DNA from: Novosphingobium sp. JCM 18896 | Lineage (GTDB): Bacteria; Pseudomonadota; Alphaproteobacteria; Sphingomonadales; Sphingomonadaceae | Assembly: GCF_025938095.1 (NCBI RefSeq) | Contig: NZ_JAPCZF010000001.1 | Location: 186,001-250,000 of the forward strand | Length of the DNA: 64,000 nt | Direction: 5' to 3' | Part shown: piece after piece, positions 8,203 through 18,434 of the stretch | Numbering within the stretch: the stretch's first letter is position 1 | Layout: every line of letters begins with the position of its first letter | Notes under the pieces: generated by a model | What the model was told of the DNA's origin: nothing | What the model saw: the letters and a program-made list of their open reading frames with translations, nothing else | Databases searched by the model: none | Translations under genes and position numbers: made by a program

Positions 8203-9011
8203 GCGCGGCCTTGCCCATCCGGGAGGTCGAGAAACCCTGGGGCAAGGACACGCTTCCCGCACCTTTCGCGGCACCCGACGGCAAGCGCATCGGCGAAATC
8301 TGGTTCGAGCCGCCGCCTGCGCTGCCGCAGCTGCTGGTCAAGTACATCTTCACCAGCGAGGCGCTGTCGGTCCAGGTCCATCCGTCGGATGCCGAGACCC
8401 TGGCCAAGGGCCTCGGCCGCCAGGGCAAGGAGGAATGCTGGCTGATCGTCGATGCCGAGCCCGAGGCGAAGCTGGGCATCGGCTTCAAGCAGCCGCTTTC
8501 GTCCGAGGCGCTGCGCACGGCCGCGCAGGACGGTTCGATCGAGGACCTGATGCAGTGGCACAAGGTCCGCCCCGGCGACTTCTTCTACATTCCCGCGGGC
8601 ACGGTCCACGCGATCGGCGCCGGGGTGAGCCTGATCGAGGTCCAACAGAACAGCGACATCACCTATCGGCTCTACGACTACGGCCGCCCGCGCGAACTGC
8701 ATCTCGACGAGGGCGTGGCCGTGGCCAAGGGCCAGCCCTATCCCGACGAATACAAGCTTTCGGTGCCCGATCGCGACGACGTGACCCTGGTCGAGGGGCC
8801 GCTGTTCCGGCTCGACCAGATCGAGGGTCTGCCGAACGAGGACGTCGCCATGCGCTATGGTGCGCGGCCGCTGCTGGTGATCCCGCGCCAGGGCGCGGCG
8901 AAGATCGGCAGCGAGGCCGTGCTGCCCGGTGGCTGTGGGCTCGCGACGGACTTTGACCAGATCGCCTTCGATGAGAACGGCGCCTGCCTGATCGCCCAAC
9001 CCCTGACCTAG
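8199..9011 (+). CDS. manA: Class I mannose-6-phosphate isomerase
   Basis: 270 residues, starting at an ATG inside the manC stop (ATGA overlap). Zinc ligands are visible as Gln59 and His61 (VQVHPSD), Glu78 or Glu79 (KEECW), and His137 (GTVHAIG). At 270 residues it is the short class I form. It interconverts fructose-6-phosphate and mannose-6-phosphate and so feeds manC; the phosphomannomutase between them is not in this window. Confidence 0.92.
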   Translation: MSAALPIREVEKPWGKDTLPAPFAAPDGKRIGEIWFEPPPALPQLLVKYIFTSEALSVQVHPSDAETLAKGLGRQGKEECWLIVDAEPEAKLGIGFKQPLSSEALRTAAQDGSIEDLMQWHKVRPGDFFYIPAGTVHAIGAGVSLIEVQQNSDITYRLYDYGRPRELHLDEGVAVAKGQPYPDEYKLSVPDRDDVTLVEGPLFRLDQIEGLPNEDVAMRYGARPLLVIPRQGAAKIGSEAVLPGGCGLATDFDQIAFDENGACLIAQPLT

Positions 9012-9127
9012 TCGGAGCCTCCCTGACCATGCGCCGGACGCGCGCGGTCGGCCCGATTTTGCAACTGCCGGCGGGTTGATCCTGCGGGCCGGCGGGCGCA
9101 AAGTCCGCGGCCGAGAGGAGACCTGCC

Positions 9128-11068
<1,941 letters not shown>

Positions 11069-11086
11069 TGCGGCATGCCTGTCCTC

Positions 11087-11265
11087 GATCCTCCCTGTTT
11101 TTGGCGAAGCCACAAACGGGGGAGGGGGACCGCCGGCCTCTTCCGGCCGGTGGTGGAGGGGCGGCGGTCCTTCACCGCCGCTTGTGCGGCGGCCTCTCCA
11201 CCACTGCCGCTTCTCGTCAGCGGTCCCCCTCCCCATTTGTCCCTTTGGGAAAAATAGGGAGGATC
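11087..11265. repeat. 179-base inverted REP pair (REPIN/MITE-like)
   Basis: Outer ends GATCCTCCCTGTTTTT (11087-11102) and AAAAATAGGGAGGATC (11250-11265) match as inverted repeats with one mismatch. Inside, GGGGGAGGGGGACCGCC recurs inverted as GGTCCCCCTCCCC, and a GC-rich inner hairpin sits at the centre. A half-size relative lies at 63750-63812. It occupies the whole gap between acs and the DUF2721 gene, and could also act as a terminator. Confidence 0.85.
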
Positions 11266-11287
11266 GCATGATCCGCAGGCGCAAGGC

Positions 11288-11728
11288 ATGATCGCCCACA
11301 CCATCCAGCTCGCGCTCGCGCCGGTGTTCATGCTGGTGGCGATCGGCAACATCATGAACATCCTGTCGACCCGGCTCGGCCGTACGGTCGATCGCGCGCG
11401 CAAGCTGCAGGATCTGCACGCCGCGACCACCGGCGACGAGCACGACCTCGTCGTCCAGGAAATCCGCACGGTCGACCGGCGCATCCACCTGATCACGCGC
11501 TCGATCCTGTTCCTCGTGATCGGCTGCCTGGCGATCGGCACGACCGTGGCGATCCTCTTCGTCGAAGAACTGTTCGACTATCCGCTCGAAAAGGTCGCCG
11601 CGGGCTTCTTCCTCGTCGCGGTCGGGCTGTTGATGGCCGGGCTGACCTTGTTCCTGCGCGAGATCCGCATCGCTGCGGCTTCGCTGCGGATCGACCGCAA
11701 CCTGCTCGAACTGCACCGCAAGCTCTGA
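11288..11728 (+). CDS. DUF2721 family membrane protein
   Basis: 146 residues. Three hydrophobic segments lie at about 4-24, 75-93 and 104-124. The family phrase RLGRTVDRARKL follows the first helix, then a charged cytoplasmic loop. DUF2721 proteins are small inner-membrane proteins of unknown function. The gene follows the inverted repeat and precedes the MFS array on the same strand with a 108-base gap. Confidence 0.82.
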   Translation: MIAHTIQLALAPVFMLVAIGNIMNILSTRLGRTVDRARKLQDLHAATTGDEHDLVVQEIRTVDRRIHLITRSILFLVIGCLAIGTTVAILFVEELFDYPLEKVAAGFFLVAVGLLMAGLTLFLREIRIAAASLRIDRNLLELHRKL

Positions 11729-11836
11729 GGGCAAGCTCCGAGGGTCAAGTTCCAAGGCCAAGTTGCCGCTGGCCAAACCCCCTGCGCCTCGGCACATTGG
11801 TGTCAAACGACGCCATAAGGCGCGGGGAGAGCAGGT

Positions 11837-13096
11837 TTGAACGGCAGCCCGTCCAGCGCGGTTCCGTCGAGTGCGGCAGAGGAGTGGAAGAGCGGCTGGG
11901 CGCTGGTCCTGGCCTGTTTCGTCGGCTTCTCGTTCTTTTCGGTTCCGACCGCGTCGATGGGCGTGTTCATGGAGCCGATCGGTCGCGAGTTCGGTTGGGG
12001 GCGCACCCTGATCGCAGCCGGCACTTCGATGACCTCGGTCGTCACCGCATTGCTCTCGCCCTTCGTCGGTGTGCTGATCGACCGCTGGGGCGCGCGGCGG
12101 CTGGGCTTGCCTGGGGTATTCCTCACCGCCTTCGCGATCGGCGCGATCAGCCTGGCCAACGGCTCGCCCGCTCAGTGGCTGGCGCTCTGGGCCTTCTATG
12201 CGCTGATCTCGATCCTGGTGAAGACCACGATCTGGACCGCGCCGGTCTCGGGGCACTTTCAGGCCGGGCGTGGGCTCGCCCTGGCGCTGACCCTGTCGGG
12301 CACCGCCGCGGCCCAGGCGATCGCGCCGCCTTTGTGCAACTGGCTGATCGAGCACTACGGCTGGCGGCAGGCCTATGTCTGGACCGGGCTCGGCTGGGGC
12401 GGGGTGACCCTGCTGCTGTGCTGGCTGTTCCTCTACGACCGCAAGGATCGCGACCGCGCCGCGCCGGACGGCGTCGCACAGCCTGCTGATGACGTACCGG
12501 GGCTGACGATCGCGCAGGCCTGGCGCAGCCGACCGCTCTGGGCCATCGCGGTTTCGACCTTCGTCATGATGCTGCTGAGCCTCGGGCTGCAGATCCACCA
12601 GGTGCCGATCCTGACCGGCGCCGGCGTCTCGCGCGCCAATGCCGCCTGGCTTGCCAGCCTGTTCGGCCTGGCCGGGATCGTCGGCAAGCTCGTCACCGGC
12701 GCGCTGCTCGACCGCTATCGGCCCAACTGGATCGGCGGCCTGACTCTCGCGGTCAACGGCGTGGCCTTCGCGCTGCTGCTCGGCGGCCTGCATTCGCCCG
12801 CGCTGATCGTCGCGGCGATCCTGATCAACGGCTATTCGGCCGGGACCAAGCTGCAGATCTGCACCTACCTGACCGCCTCCTATGCCGGCCTGCGCAACCT
12901 GGGGGCGGTGTTCGGGGCGATGTACAGCCTCGTTTCGCTCGGCTCGGGGCTGGGGCCGATGGTCGCGGGTTTCGTCTACGACACGACGGGCGGCTACGGC
13001 CCGTTCCTGATCGCGGGGACTTTCGGCTGCCTGTTCTGCGGCCTCTTGGTGCTGACCCTGCCGCGCTATCCGAATTGGAAGGAGACGACTGCATGA
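11837..13096 (+). CDS. MFS transporter, first of four tandem paralogues
   Basis: 419 residues starting at TTG 11837, with GGGGAGAG six bases upstream; no ATG occurs before the first helix. Twelve membrane segments fall in two halves. Shared family phrases are EFGWGRTL, SPFVGVLIDRWGARR (the MFS loop-2 motif), GRGLALALTLSGTA, GLGWGG, DRYRPNWIGGLTL and INGYSAGTKLQI. The layout resembles monocarboxylate/organic-anion MFS porters, but the substrate is not readable. Its last four bases overlap the next start. Confidence 0.88.
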   Translation: MNGSPSSAVPSSAAEEWKSGWALVLACFVGFSFFSVPTASMGVFMEPIGREFGWGRTLIAAGTSMTSVVTALLSPFVGVLIDRWGARRLGLPGVFLTAFAIGAISLANGSPAQWLALWAFYALISILVKTTIWTAPVSGHFQAGRGLALALTLSGTAAAQAIAPPLCNWLIEHYGWRQAYVWTGLGWGGVTLLLCWLFLYDRKDRDRAAPDGVAQPADDVPGLTIAQAWRSRPLWAIAVSTFVMMLLSLGLQIHQVPILTGAGVSRANAAWLASLFGLAGIVGKLVTGALLDRYRPNWIGGLTLAVNGVAFALLLGGLHSPALIVAAILINGYSAGTKLQICTYLTASYAGLRNLGAVFGAMYSLVSLGSGLGPMVAGFVYDTTGGYGPFLIAGTFGCLFCGLLVLTLPRYPNWKETTA

Positions 13097-14367
13097 CCGC
13101 CGCCGAAGAATGGCGCAGGGGCTGGGGCGTCGTCCTGGCCTGCTTCGTCGGCTTCTCGTTCCTATCGCTGATGACGGGCACGGTTTCGATGTTCATCCAG
13201 CCGATCAGCAAGGAGTTCGGCTGGAGCCGCACCCTGATCGCCTCGGGCGTTTCGATCGGCGCCGTGGCGACGACCCTGGGCTCGCCTTTCGCCGGCCTGC
13301 TGTTCGACCGCTTCGGCCCGCGCAAGCTGGCGATCCCGGGGGTGACGATCACCGCGCTGTCGATCGCGGCGTTCTCCTTCGCCAACGGCTCGCCCGCGCA
13401 ATGGTTCGCGCTGTGGTTCATCTATGCCTTCGTCTCGCTGATGGCCAAGGGCACCTTGTGGACCGCGGCCGTGGCGAACGTGTTCGACAAGTCGCGCGGG
13501 CTGGCGCTGGGCATCACCTTCAGCGGTTCGGCGCTGACATCGGTGCTGCTGCCACCGCTGACGATCTGGCTGATCGACGAGGTCGGCTGGCGCATGACCT
13601 ATGTCTGGCTCGGGCTCGGCTGGGGCGGCATGACTCTGCTGGCTTCGGTGCTGTTCCTCTACGACCTGCGCGACAAGCCTGCCGGGGGCGCCGCCTCCGC
13701 GCAGACCCCGGCCGAGGCCCGCGCCGAGCTGCCGGGCCTGACCTTGGGCGAGGCTTGGCGCAACAGCGCACTGTGGCGGATCGGCATTTCGACCGTGCTG
13801 ACCATGGTGCTGACTCTGGGCCTGTCGATCCATCTCGTGCCGATCCTCGGCGCCGCCGGCGTCTCGCGGACCAACGCGGCCTGGCTTCTCAGCCTCGCGG
13901 GCATTGCCGGGCTGGCCGGCAAGCTCGTGTCGGGCGTGATGCTCGATCGGTTCCGTCCCAACTGGATCGGCGGCCTGACCCTGGGCACGACGGCGCTGGC
14001 CTTCGGCCTGCTGATCGACGGCATCCGCTCGCCGGCGCTGATCGTCTTCGCCATGCTGGTCAACGGCTATACCACGGGGACCAAGATCCAGGTCGTTTCC
14101 TACCTGACCGCGCGCTACGGCGGCATGCGCAATTACGGCACGCTCGTCGGCGTGATGAACGGGGCGATGGCCTCGGGCCTGATCGTCGGGCCGGTCTATG
14201 CGGGCCTCGTCTTCGACATGACGGGTGGCTACGGCCTGTTCCTGATCACCGGCACGGTCGGTTCGATCATCTGCGGGCTGCTGCTTTTCAGCCTGCCGGC
14301 CTATCCCGACTGGTCGGGTACGGCCTCCGCGCCCGAGCCGGAACAGCCGCGAGAGGCCACCGCATGA
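13093..14367 (+). CDS. MFS transporter, second tandem paralogue
   Basis: 424 residues, starting at an ATG that overlaps the previous stop (ATGA). The same landmarks recur: EFGWSRTLIASG, SPFAGLLFDRFGPRK, ANGSPAQWFALW, SRGLALGITFSGSA and DRFRPNWIGGLTLG. It differs from its neighbours in NGYTTGTKIQV rather than NGYSAGTKLQI near helix 10. A variable Ala/Pro-rich loop of about 25 residues separates the halves. It ends in a soluble Pro/Glu tail. Confidence 0.88.
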   Translation: MTAAEEWRRGWGVVLACFVGFSFLSLMTGTVSMFIQPISKEFGWSRTLIASGVSIGAVATTLGSPFAGLLFDRFGPRKLAIPGVTITALSIAAFSFANGSPAQWFALWFIYAFVSLMAKGTLWTAAVANVFDKSRGLALGITFSGSALTSVLLPPLTIWLIDEVGWRMTYVWLGLGWGGMTLLASVLFLYDLRDKPAGGAASAQTPAEARAELPGLTLGEAWRNSALWRIGISTVLTMVLTLGLSIHLVPILGAAGVSRTNAAWLLSLAGIAGLAGKLVSGVMLDRFRPNWIGGLTLGTTALAFGLLIDGIRSPALIVFAMLVNGYTTGTKIQVVSYLTARYGGMRNYGTLVGVMNGAMASGLIVGPVYAGLVFDMTGGYGLFLITGTVGSIICGLLLFSLPAYPDWSGTASAPEPEQPREATA

Positions 14368-15647
14368 CCGGGACGTCCCATACGGCGTCGCAGGAGTGGC
14401 GCGCGAACTGGACGCTGGTGCTTTCGGCCGCGGCGGGCTTCTCGTTCATGTCGATCATGACCACCGCGATGGGCGCCTTCATCGGCCCGCTGGTCAAGGA
14501 GTTCGGCTGGAGCCGCACCGTCGTGTCGATGGGGCTGCCGATCGCCGGGGTGCTCAGTGTCCTCCTGTCGCCCGTCGTCGGCCTGTTCATCGATCGCTAC
14601 GGATCGCGCCGGCTGGCGATCCCCGGCCTAGTCGGCATGATCGTCTGCACCGCGGCCTTCGGCCTAATCAGCGGCTCGGTGACGCAGTGGGTCGTGCTCT
14701 GGGCGGTCTACGCGCTCGTCTCGCTGGCGGTGACGGTCAGCGTCTGGACCGCGGCCGTCGCGCGCGCCTTCACCGCCGGACGCGGCCTGGCGCTGGGGCT
14801 GACCCTGGCGGGTACGGCCGTGGCCCAGGCGGTGGCACCGGTGCTGGCGACCTGGCTGATCGGCGCCTTCGGCTGGCGCACGGCCTTCGTCGCCATCGCC
14901 TTCGGCTGGGGCGGCTTCGCGCTCCTGCTCTGCCTGCTGTTCTTCCGCGCGCCCAGCGACGGTCCGGCGCAGGCCGCGGCACGCGACACCTCGGCCGAAC
15001 CCGGCCTGACGATCCCGCAGGCCTGGCGCGATCCCGGGCTCTGGCGCATTGCGATCTCCACCTTCGTGCTGATGGTGCTGACGATCGGCCTGCTGATCCA
15101 CCAGATCCCGATCCTGGTCGAAGCCGGCGTCACGCCCGAGCGCGCGGCGCTGCTCGCGGGCGCGGGTGGGCTCGCCGGGATCCTCGGCAAGCTGGTCACC
15201 GGCGTGCTGGTCGATCGCTTCCGCGCCAACTGGGTCGGCGGCGTGACCTTGGGCTTCACCGCCTTCGCCTTCCTGCTGCTGCTCGATGGCGTGCGCACGC
15301 CCGCGCTGATCGTCGCGGCCATGCTGATCAACGGCTATTCGGCGGGGACCAAGCTGCAGATATGTTCCTACCTGACTTCGCGCTACGGCGGCCTCAGGAA
15401 CTTCGGTACGATCTTCGGCTTCATCGGCAGCCTGACCGCCTTGGGATCGGCGCTGGGGCCATTGCTCGCGGGCATGGTCTACGACCGCACCGGCGGCTAC
15501 GAGCCCTTCCTCATCGCCGGTACGATCGGCTGCGTGTTCTGCGGGCTTCTTATCGTGAGCCTGCCGCGCTATCCCGACTGGAACGAAGGGCCGGTGCGGG
15601 ACGACGAGAGCCCGGCCGCGGACCCGAACATGAGGGGATTGGCGTGA
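14364..15647 (+). CDS. MFS transporter, third tandem paralogue
   Basis: 427 residues from ATG 14364, overlapping the stop of the second copy by four bases. Landmarks are EFGWSRTVVSMG, SPVVGLFIDRYGSRR, GRGLALGLTLAGTAVAQ, FGWGGFALLLCLLFF and INGYSAGTKLQICSYL. It is closest to the first copy in helices 9-12 by eye, suggesting duplication within this array. The charged C-terminal tail (VRDDESPAADPN) lies after helix 12. Confidence 0.88.
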   Translation: MTGTSHTASQEWRANWTLVLSAAAGFSFMSIMTTAMGAFIGPLVKEFGWSRTVVSMGLPIAGVLSVLLSPVVGLFIDRYGSRRLAIPGLVGMIVCTAAFGLISGSVTQWVVLWAVYALVSLAVTVSVWTAAVARAFTAGRGLALGLTLAGTAVAQAVAPVLATWLIGAFGWRTAFVAIAFGWGGFALLLCLLFFRAPSDGPAQAAARDTSAEPGLTIPQAWRDPGLWRIAISTFVLMVLTIGLLIHQIPILVEAGVTPERAALLAGAGGLAGILGKLVTGVLVDRFRANWVGGVTLGFTAFAFLLLLDGVRTPALIVAAMLINGYSAGTKLQICSYLTSRYGGLRNFGTIFGFIGSLTALGSALGPLLAGMVYDRTGGYEPFLIAGTIGCVFCGLLIVSLPRYPDWNEGPVRDDESPAADPNMRGLA

Positions 15648-16927
15648 GCGGAACGGGGCCGACGGCGGCGCAGGAATGGAAGCAACACTGGACCCTGGTC
15701 CTCGCCTCGGCGATCGGCTTCGGCTTCTTCTCGGTGATGCTGTCGACGGTCGGCCTGTTCATGGAGCCGGTCAGCGCGGAATTCGGCTGGAGCCGCACCT
15801 TCTATTCGTCGGGCGCCTCGATCGCGACGATCATGACCGCGCTGCTCTCGCCGTTCTTCGGCGTGCTGATCGATCGCTACGGCTCGCGCAAGCTGGCGCT
15901 GCCCGGCGTGCTGCTGACCCTGACCTCGATGCTGCTGTTCGGCCTGACCAACGGCGCGGCCTGGCAGTGGATCGCGCTGTGGGTGTTCTTCGGCGCCGCC
16001 GCGGTTACGATCAAGTCGACGATCTGGAGCGCGGCCGTGCTCGGCGTGTTCGAGCGTTCGCGCGGCCTCGCGCTGGGCCTGACCATGGCCGGCACCGCGC
16101 TGTCGCAGGTGATCGTGCCGCCGCTGGGCAACTGGCTGATCGCCGAATTCGGCTGGCGCGCCGCCTATGTCTGGCTGGGCCTGGGCTGGGGCTCGATCAC
16201 CTTCGTGCTCTGCCTGTTCTTCTTCTTTGACGCGCGCGACGCCGCCGCGCGCAGCCAGGCCAAGCAGGCGGGCGAGGCGGCGGAGGTCGAGGCCGTGGAA
16301 CTGACTGGGCTGACCGTGCGCGAGGGCGCGCGCGACTGGGCGCTGTGGCGCGTGGGCATCTCCAACTTCGTGGTCATGCTGCTGACCCAGGGCCTCGCTG
16401 CGCACCTGATCCCGATCATGACCGATGCCGGCGTCTCGCGCGGCAATGCCGCGCTGCTCTCCAGCCTCGGCGGCGTTGCCGGGATCGTCGGCAAGCTGAT
16501 CACCGGCGCACTGCTCGATCGCTATCGGCCGAACTGGATCGGCGGCCTGACCCTCGGCGCGGCGGCGCTGACTTTCGCGGCGCTGATGGAGGGCGTGCGT
16601 TCGCCTGCGCTGATCGTCTTCGCGCTGATCGTCAACGGCTATGCCGCGGGCACCAAGACGCAGATCACCGGCTTCCTCACCGCTTCCTACGGCGGGATGA
16701 AGAGCTTTGGCGTGCTCTATGGCGTGATGGCCGCGCTGATGGCGCTGGCCGCGGGTTTCGGACCGCTGGTGGCGGGGCGCGTCTACGACGTGTTCGGCGG
16801 CTACGAGTGGTTCCTGCTCGCCGGTGCGATCGGTTGCACGCTCGGCGGCCTGATGGTCATCAGCCTGCCCGCCTATCCCAAGTGGGAGAAGAAGGAGCCC
16901 GAGGCCGAGACGGTGGCCTTTGCCTGA
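15644..16927 (+). CDS. MFS transporter, fourth tandem paralogue
   Basis: 427 residues from GTG 15644, overlapping the previous stop (GTGA). It repeats EFGWSRTFYSSG, SPFFGVLIDRYGSRK, SRGLALGLTMAGTALSQ, DRYRPNWIGGLTLG and VNGYAAGTKTQITGFL. The central loop is longer and Glu/Ala-rich (about residues 200-225). The exchange of KLQI for KTQI in the NGYxxGTK segment may mark a different substrate. An M28 peptidase gene follows 62 bases on. Confidence 0.88.
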   Translation: MSGTGPTAAQEWKQHWTLVLASAIGFGFFSVMLSTVGLFMEPVSAEFGWSRTFYSSGASIATIMTALLSPFFGVLIDRYGSRKLALPGVLLTLTSMLLFGLTNGAAWQWIALWVFFGAAAVTIKSTIWSAAVLGVFERSRGLALGLTMAGTALSQVIVPPLGNWLIAEFGWRAAYVWLGLGWGSITFVLCLFFFFDARDAAARSQAKQAGEAAEVEAVELTGLTVREGARDWALWRVGISNFVVMLLTQGLAAHLIPIMTDAGVSRGNAALLSSLGGVAGIVGKLITGALLDRYRPNWIGGLTLGAAALTFAALMEGVRSPALIVFALIVNGYAAGTKTQITGFLTASYGGMKSFGVLYGVMAALMALAAGFGPLVAGRVYDVFGGYEWFLLAGAIGCTLGGLMVISLPAYPKWEKKEPEAETVAFA

Positions 16928-16989
16928 GCGCACCGCCGTGCAACATGATGTGGCGCGCCAAGATCGCGCATCGAAGGGGCACCGCCAGA

Positions 16990-18369
16990 ATGCGCACCGT
17001 TTTTTCCGCTCTGACCCTGCTTGTGGCGAGGCTGCCGCTTCCGGCCCTGTCCGCTGCGCCGACCCCGGCCGAGGCTGCGCGGATCCGCGAGGACGCGCTC
17101 AAGGACGATCTTGCCTGGGACATCGCCGAAGGACTGACCACCGAGGTCGGGCAACGGCTGGCCGCCACCGAGGCTGAGGAACGCGCGCGCGTCTGGGCCG
17201 TCGCCAGGCTCAAGGCCCTGGGCTTCAGCAAGGTCCGTGTCGAGCCTTTCACCATGACCCGCTGGACGCGCGGCGCCGAGCGGGCGAGCATCGTGGCGCC
17301 ATTCCCGCAGAGCCTGGCGGTCGCGGCGCTGGGCGGCAGCAGTTCGACTCCGCCCGGCGGCATCACCGCAGAGGTCGTCGCCTATCCCAGCTTGGCTGCT
17401 TTCCAGGCGGCCGATCCGGCCGAGGCGAAAGGCAAGATCGTGTTCGTGTCGCATGCGATGACCGTCACATCGGACATGAACGGCTATGGCACCTTCTCGG
17501 CGGTCCGCCGCGAGGCGCCGAAGCTTGCCGCCCAGCGCGGCGCCGTGGCCGTATTGATCCGGTCGGTCGGCACGGATTACCACCGGAACCCGCATACCGG
17601 GGCGGGGGCTGCCGGAACGGGCATAGCCGCGGGTGCCCTGGCGCTTCCCGATGCCGAGCAACTGATGCGCGCGGTCAAGCGCGGCAAGCCCGTGCGCATG
17701 AACCTGGTGCTCGAATCCCGCAGCGAAGCCGACATGCCTTCGGGCAACGTCATTGCCGAGATCCCCGGAAGCGATCCGGCCGCGGGCACGATCGTGATCG
17801 GCGGGCACCTCGATAGCTGGGACTTGGGCACCGGCGCGGTGGACGATGCCGCGGGCCTCGCCATCACCACTGCGGCAGCCAAGCGCATCATGGCCATGGG
17901 CAAGCCGCTGCGCACGATCCGGCTGGTCTGGTTCGGCGCGGAAGAGCCGGGCCTCGTCGGTGCGGCCGCCTATGCCAAGGCCCACGCCGGCGAAAAGGTC
18001 GCCTTCGCTGCCGAATCCGACGCCGGGGCTGGTCGCGTGCTGTCGTTCGAGACGTCAATCCGCGAAGAGGCGCTCCCCGCGATGCAGCCTTTGCGGCAGG
18101 CGCTCGTCGAACTCGGCGTGACCAAAGGACACGGCAACGGCGCCGCCGAGGGTTCGGACATCTCGGTGCTCGCGCGACAGGGCGCTCCGATCATCGGCCT
18201 CGCCCAGGACATGACACGCTACTTCGACTTGCACCACACGCCCGACGACACACTGGACAAGATCGATCTCGGCGAACTGCGCCAGAACGTGGCCGCCTGG
18301 ACGCTGATGCTGGCCTTCCTGGCCAACGACCGGACCGAACTTGGGCCTGTCGCGGTCAGCGATAAGTAG
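16990..18369 (+). CDS. M28 family metallopeptidase, secreted
   Basis: 459 residues from ATG 16990, with AAGGGG upstream and a signal peptide ending near LPALSAAP; ATG 16945 is in frame but would bury the signal. Zinc-site residues of M28 aminopeptidases are in order: His273 (GGHLDSWD), Asp285 (AVDDAAG), Glu318-Glu319 (GAEEPG), an Asp in AESDAG, and His415/His416 (LHHTPDD). A protease-associated-like insert lies at about 115-220. It probably removes amino acids from peptides in the periplasm or outside the cell. It may be transcribed with the MFS array, pairing peptide breakdown with transport (inference). Confidence 0.9.
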   Translation: MRTVFSALTLLVARLPLPALSAAPTPAEAARIREDALKDDLAWDIAEGLTTEVGQRLAATEAEERARVWAVARLKALGFSKVRVEPFTMTRWTRGAERASIVAPFPQSLAVAALGGSSSTPPGGITAEVVAYPSLAAFQAADPAEAKGKIVFVSHAMTVTSDMNGYGTFSAVRREAPKLAAQRGAVAVLIRSVGTDYHRNPHTGAGAAGTGIAAGALALPDAEQLMRAVKRGKPVRMNLVLESRSEADMPSGNVIAEIPGSDPAAGTIVIGGHLDSWDLGTGAVDDAAGLAITTAAAKRIMAMGKPLRTIRLVWFGAEEPGLVGAAAYAKAHAGEKVAFAAESDAGAGRVLSFETSIREEALPAMQPLRQALVELGVTKGHGNGAAEGSDISVLARQGAPIIGLAQDMTRYFDLHHTPDDTLDKIDLGELRQNVAAWTLMLAFLANDRTELGPVAVSDK

Positions 18370-18400
18370 GAAGGCAGCGGTTCGGCGAAGCCGGACAAGC

Positions 18401-18426
18401 CGCGGCAGGTGATTCCACCTGCCGCG
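18401..18426. terminator. Hairpin between convergent genes
   Basis: Arms CGCGGCAGGTG (18401-18411) and CACCTGCCGCG (18416-18426) pair perfectly around ATTC. There is no T run on either side, so it may act as a weak or factor-assisted terminator for the M28 peptidase and acyl-AMP ligase genes. Confidence 0.55.
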
Positions 18427-18434
18427 CTATCGCG

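Noticed and set aside
13110..14363. Upstream extension of the third MFS gene
   Set aside because: The frame is open but encodes Arg/Asp-rich shadow of the second MFS gene. ATG 14364 overlaps the prior stop and opens the transporter.
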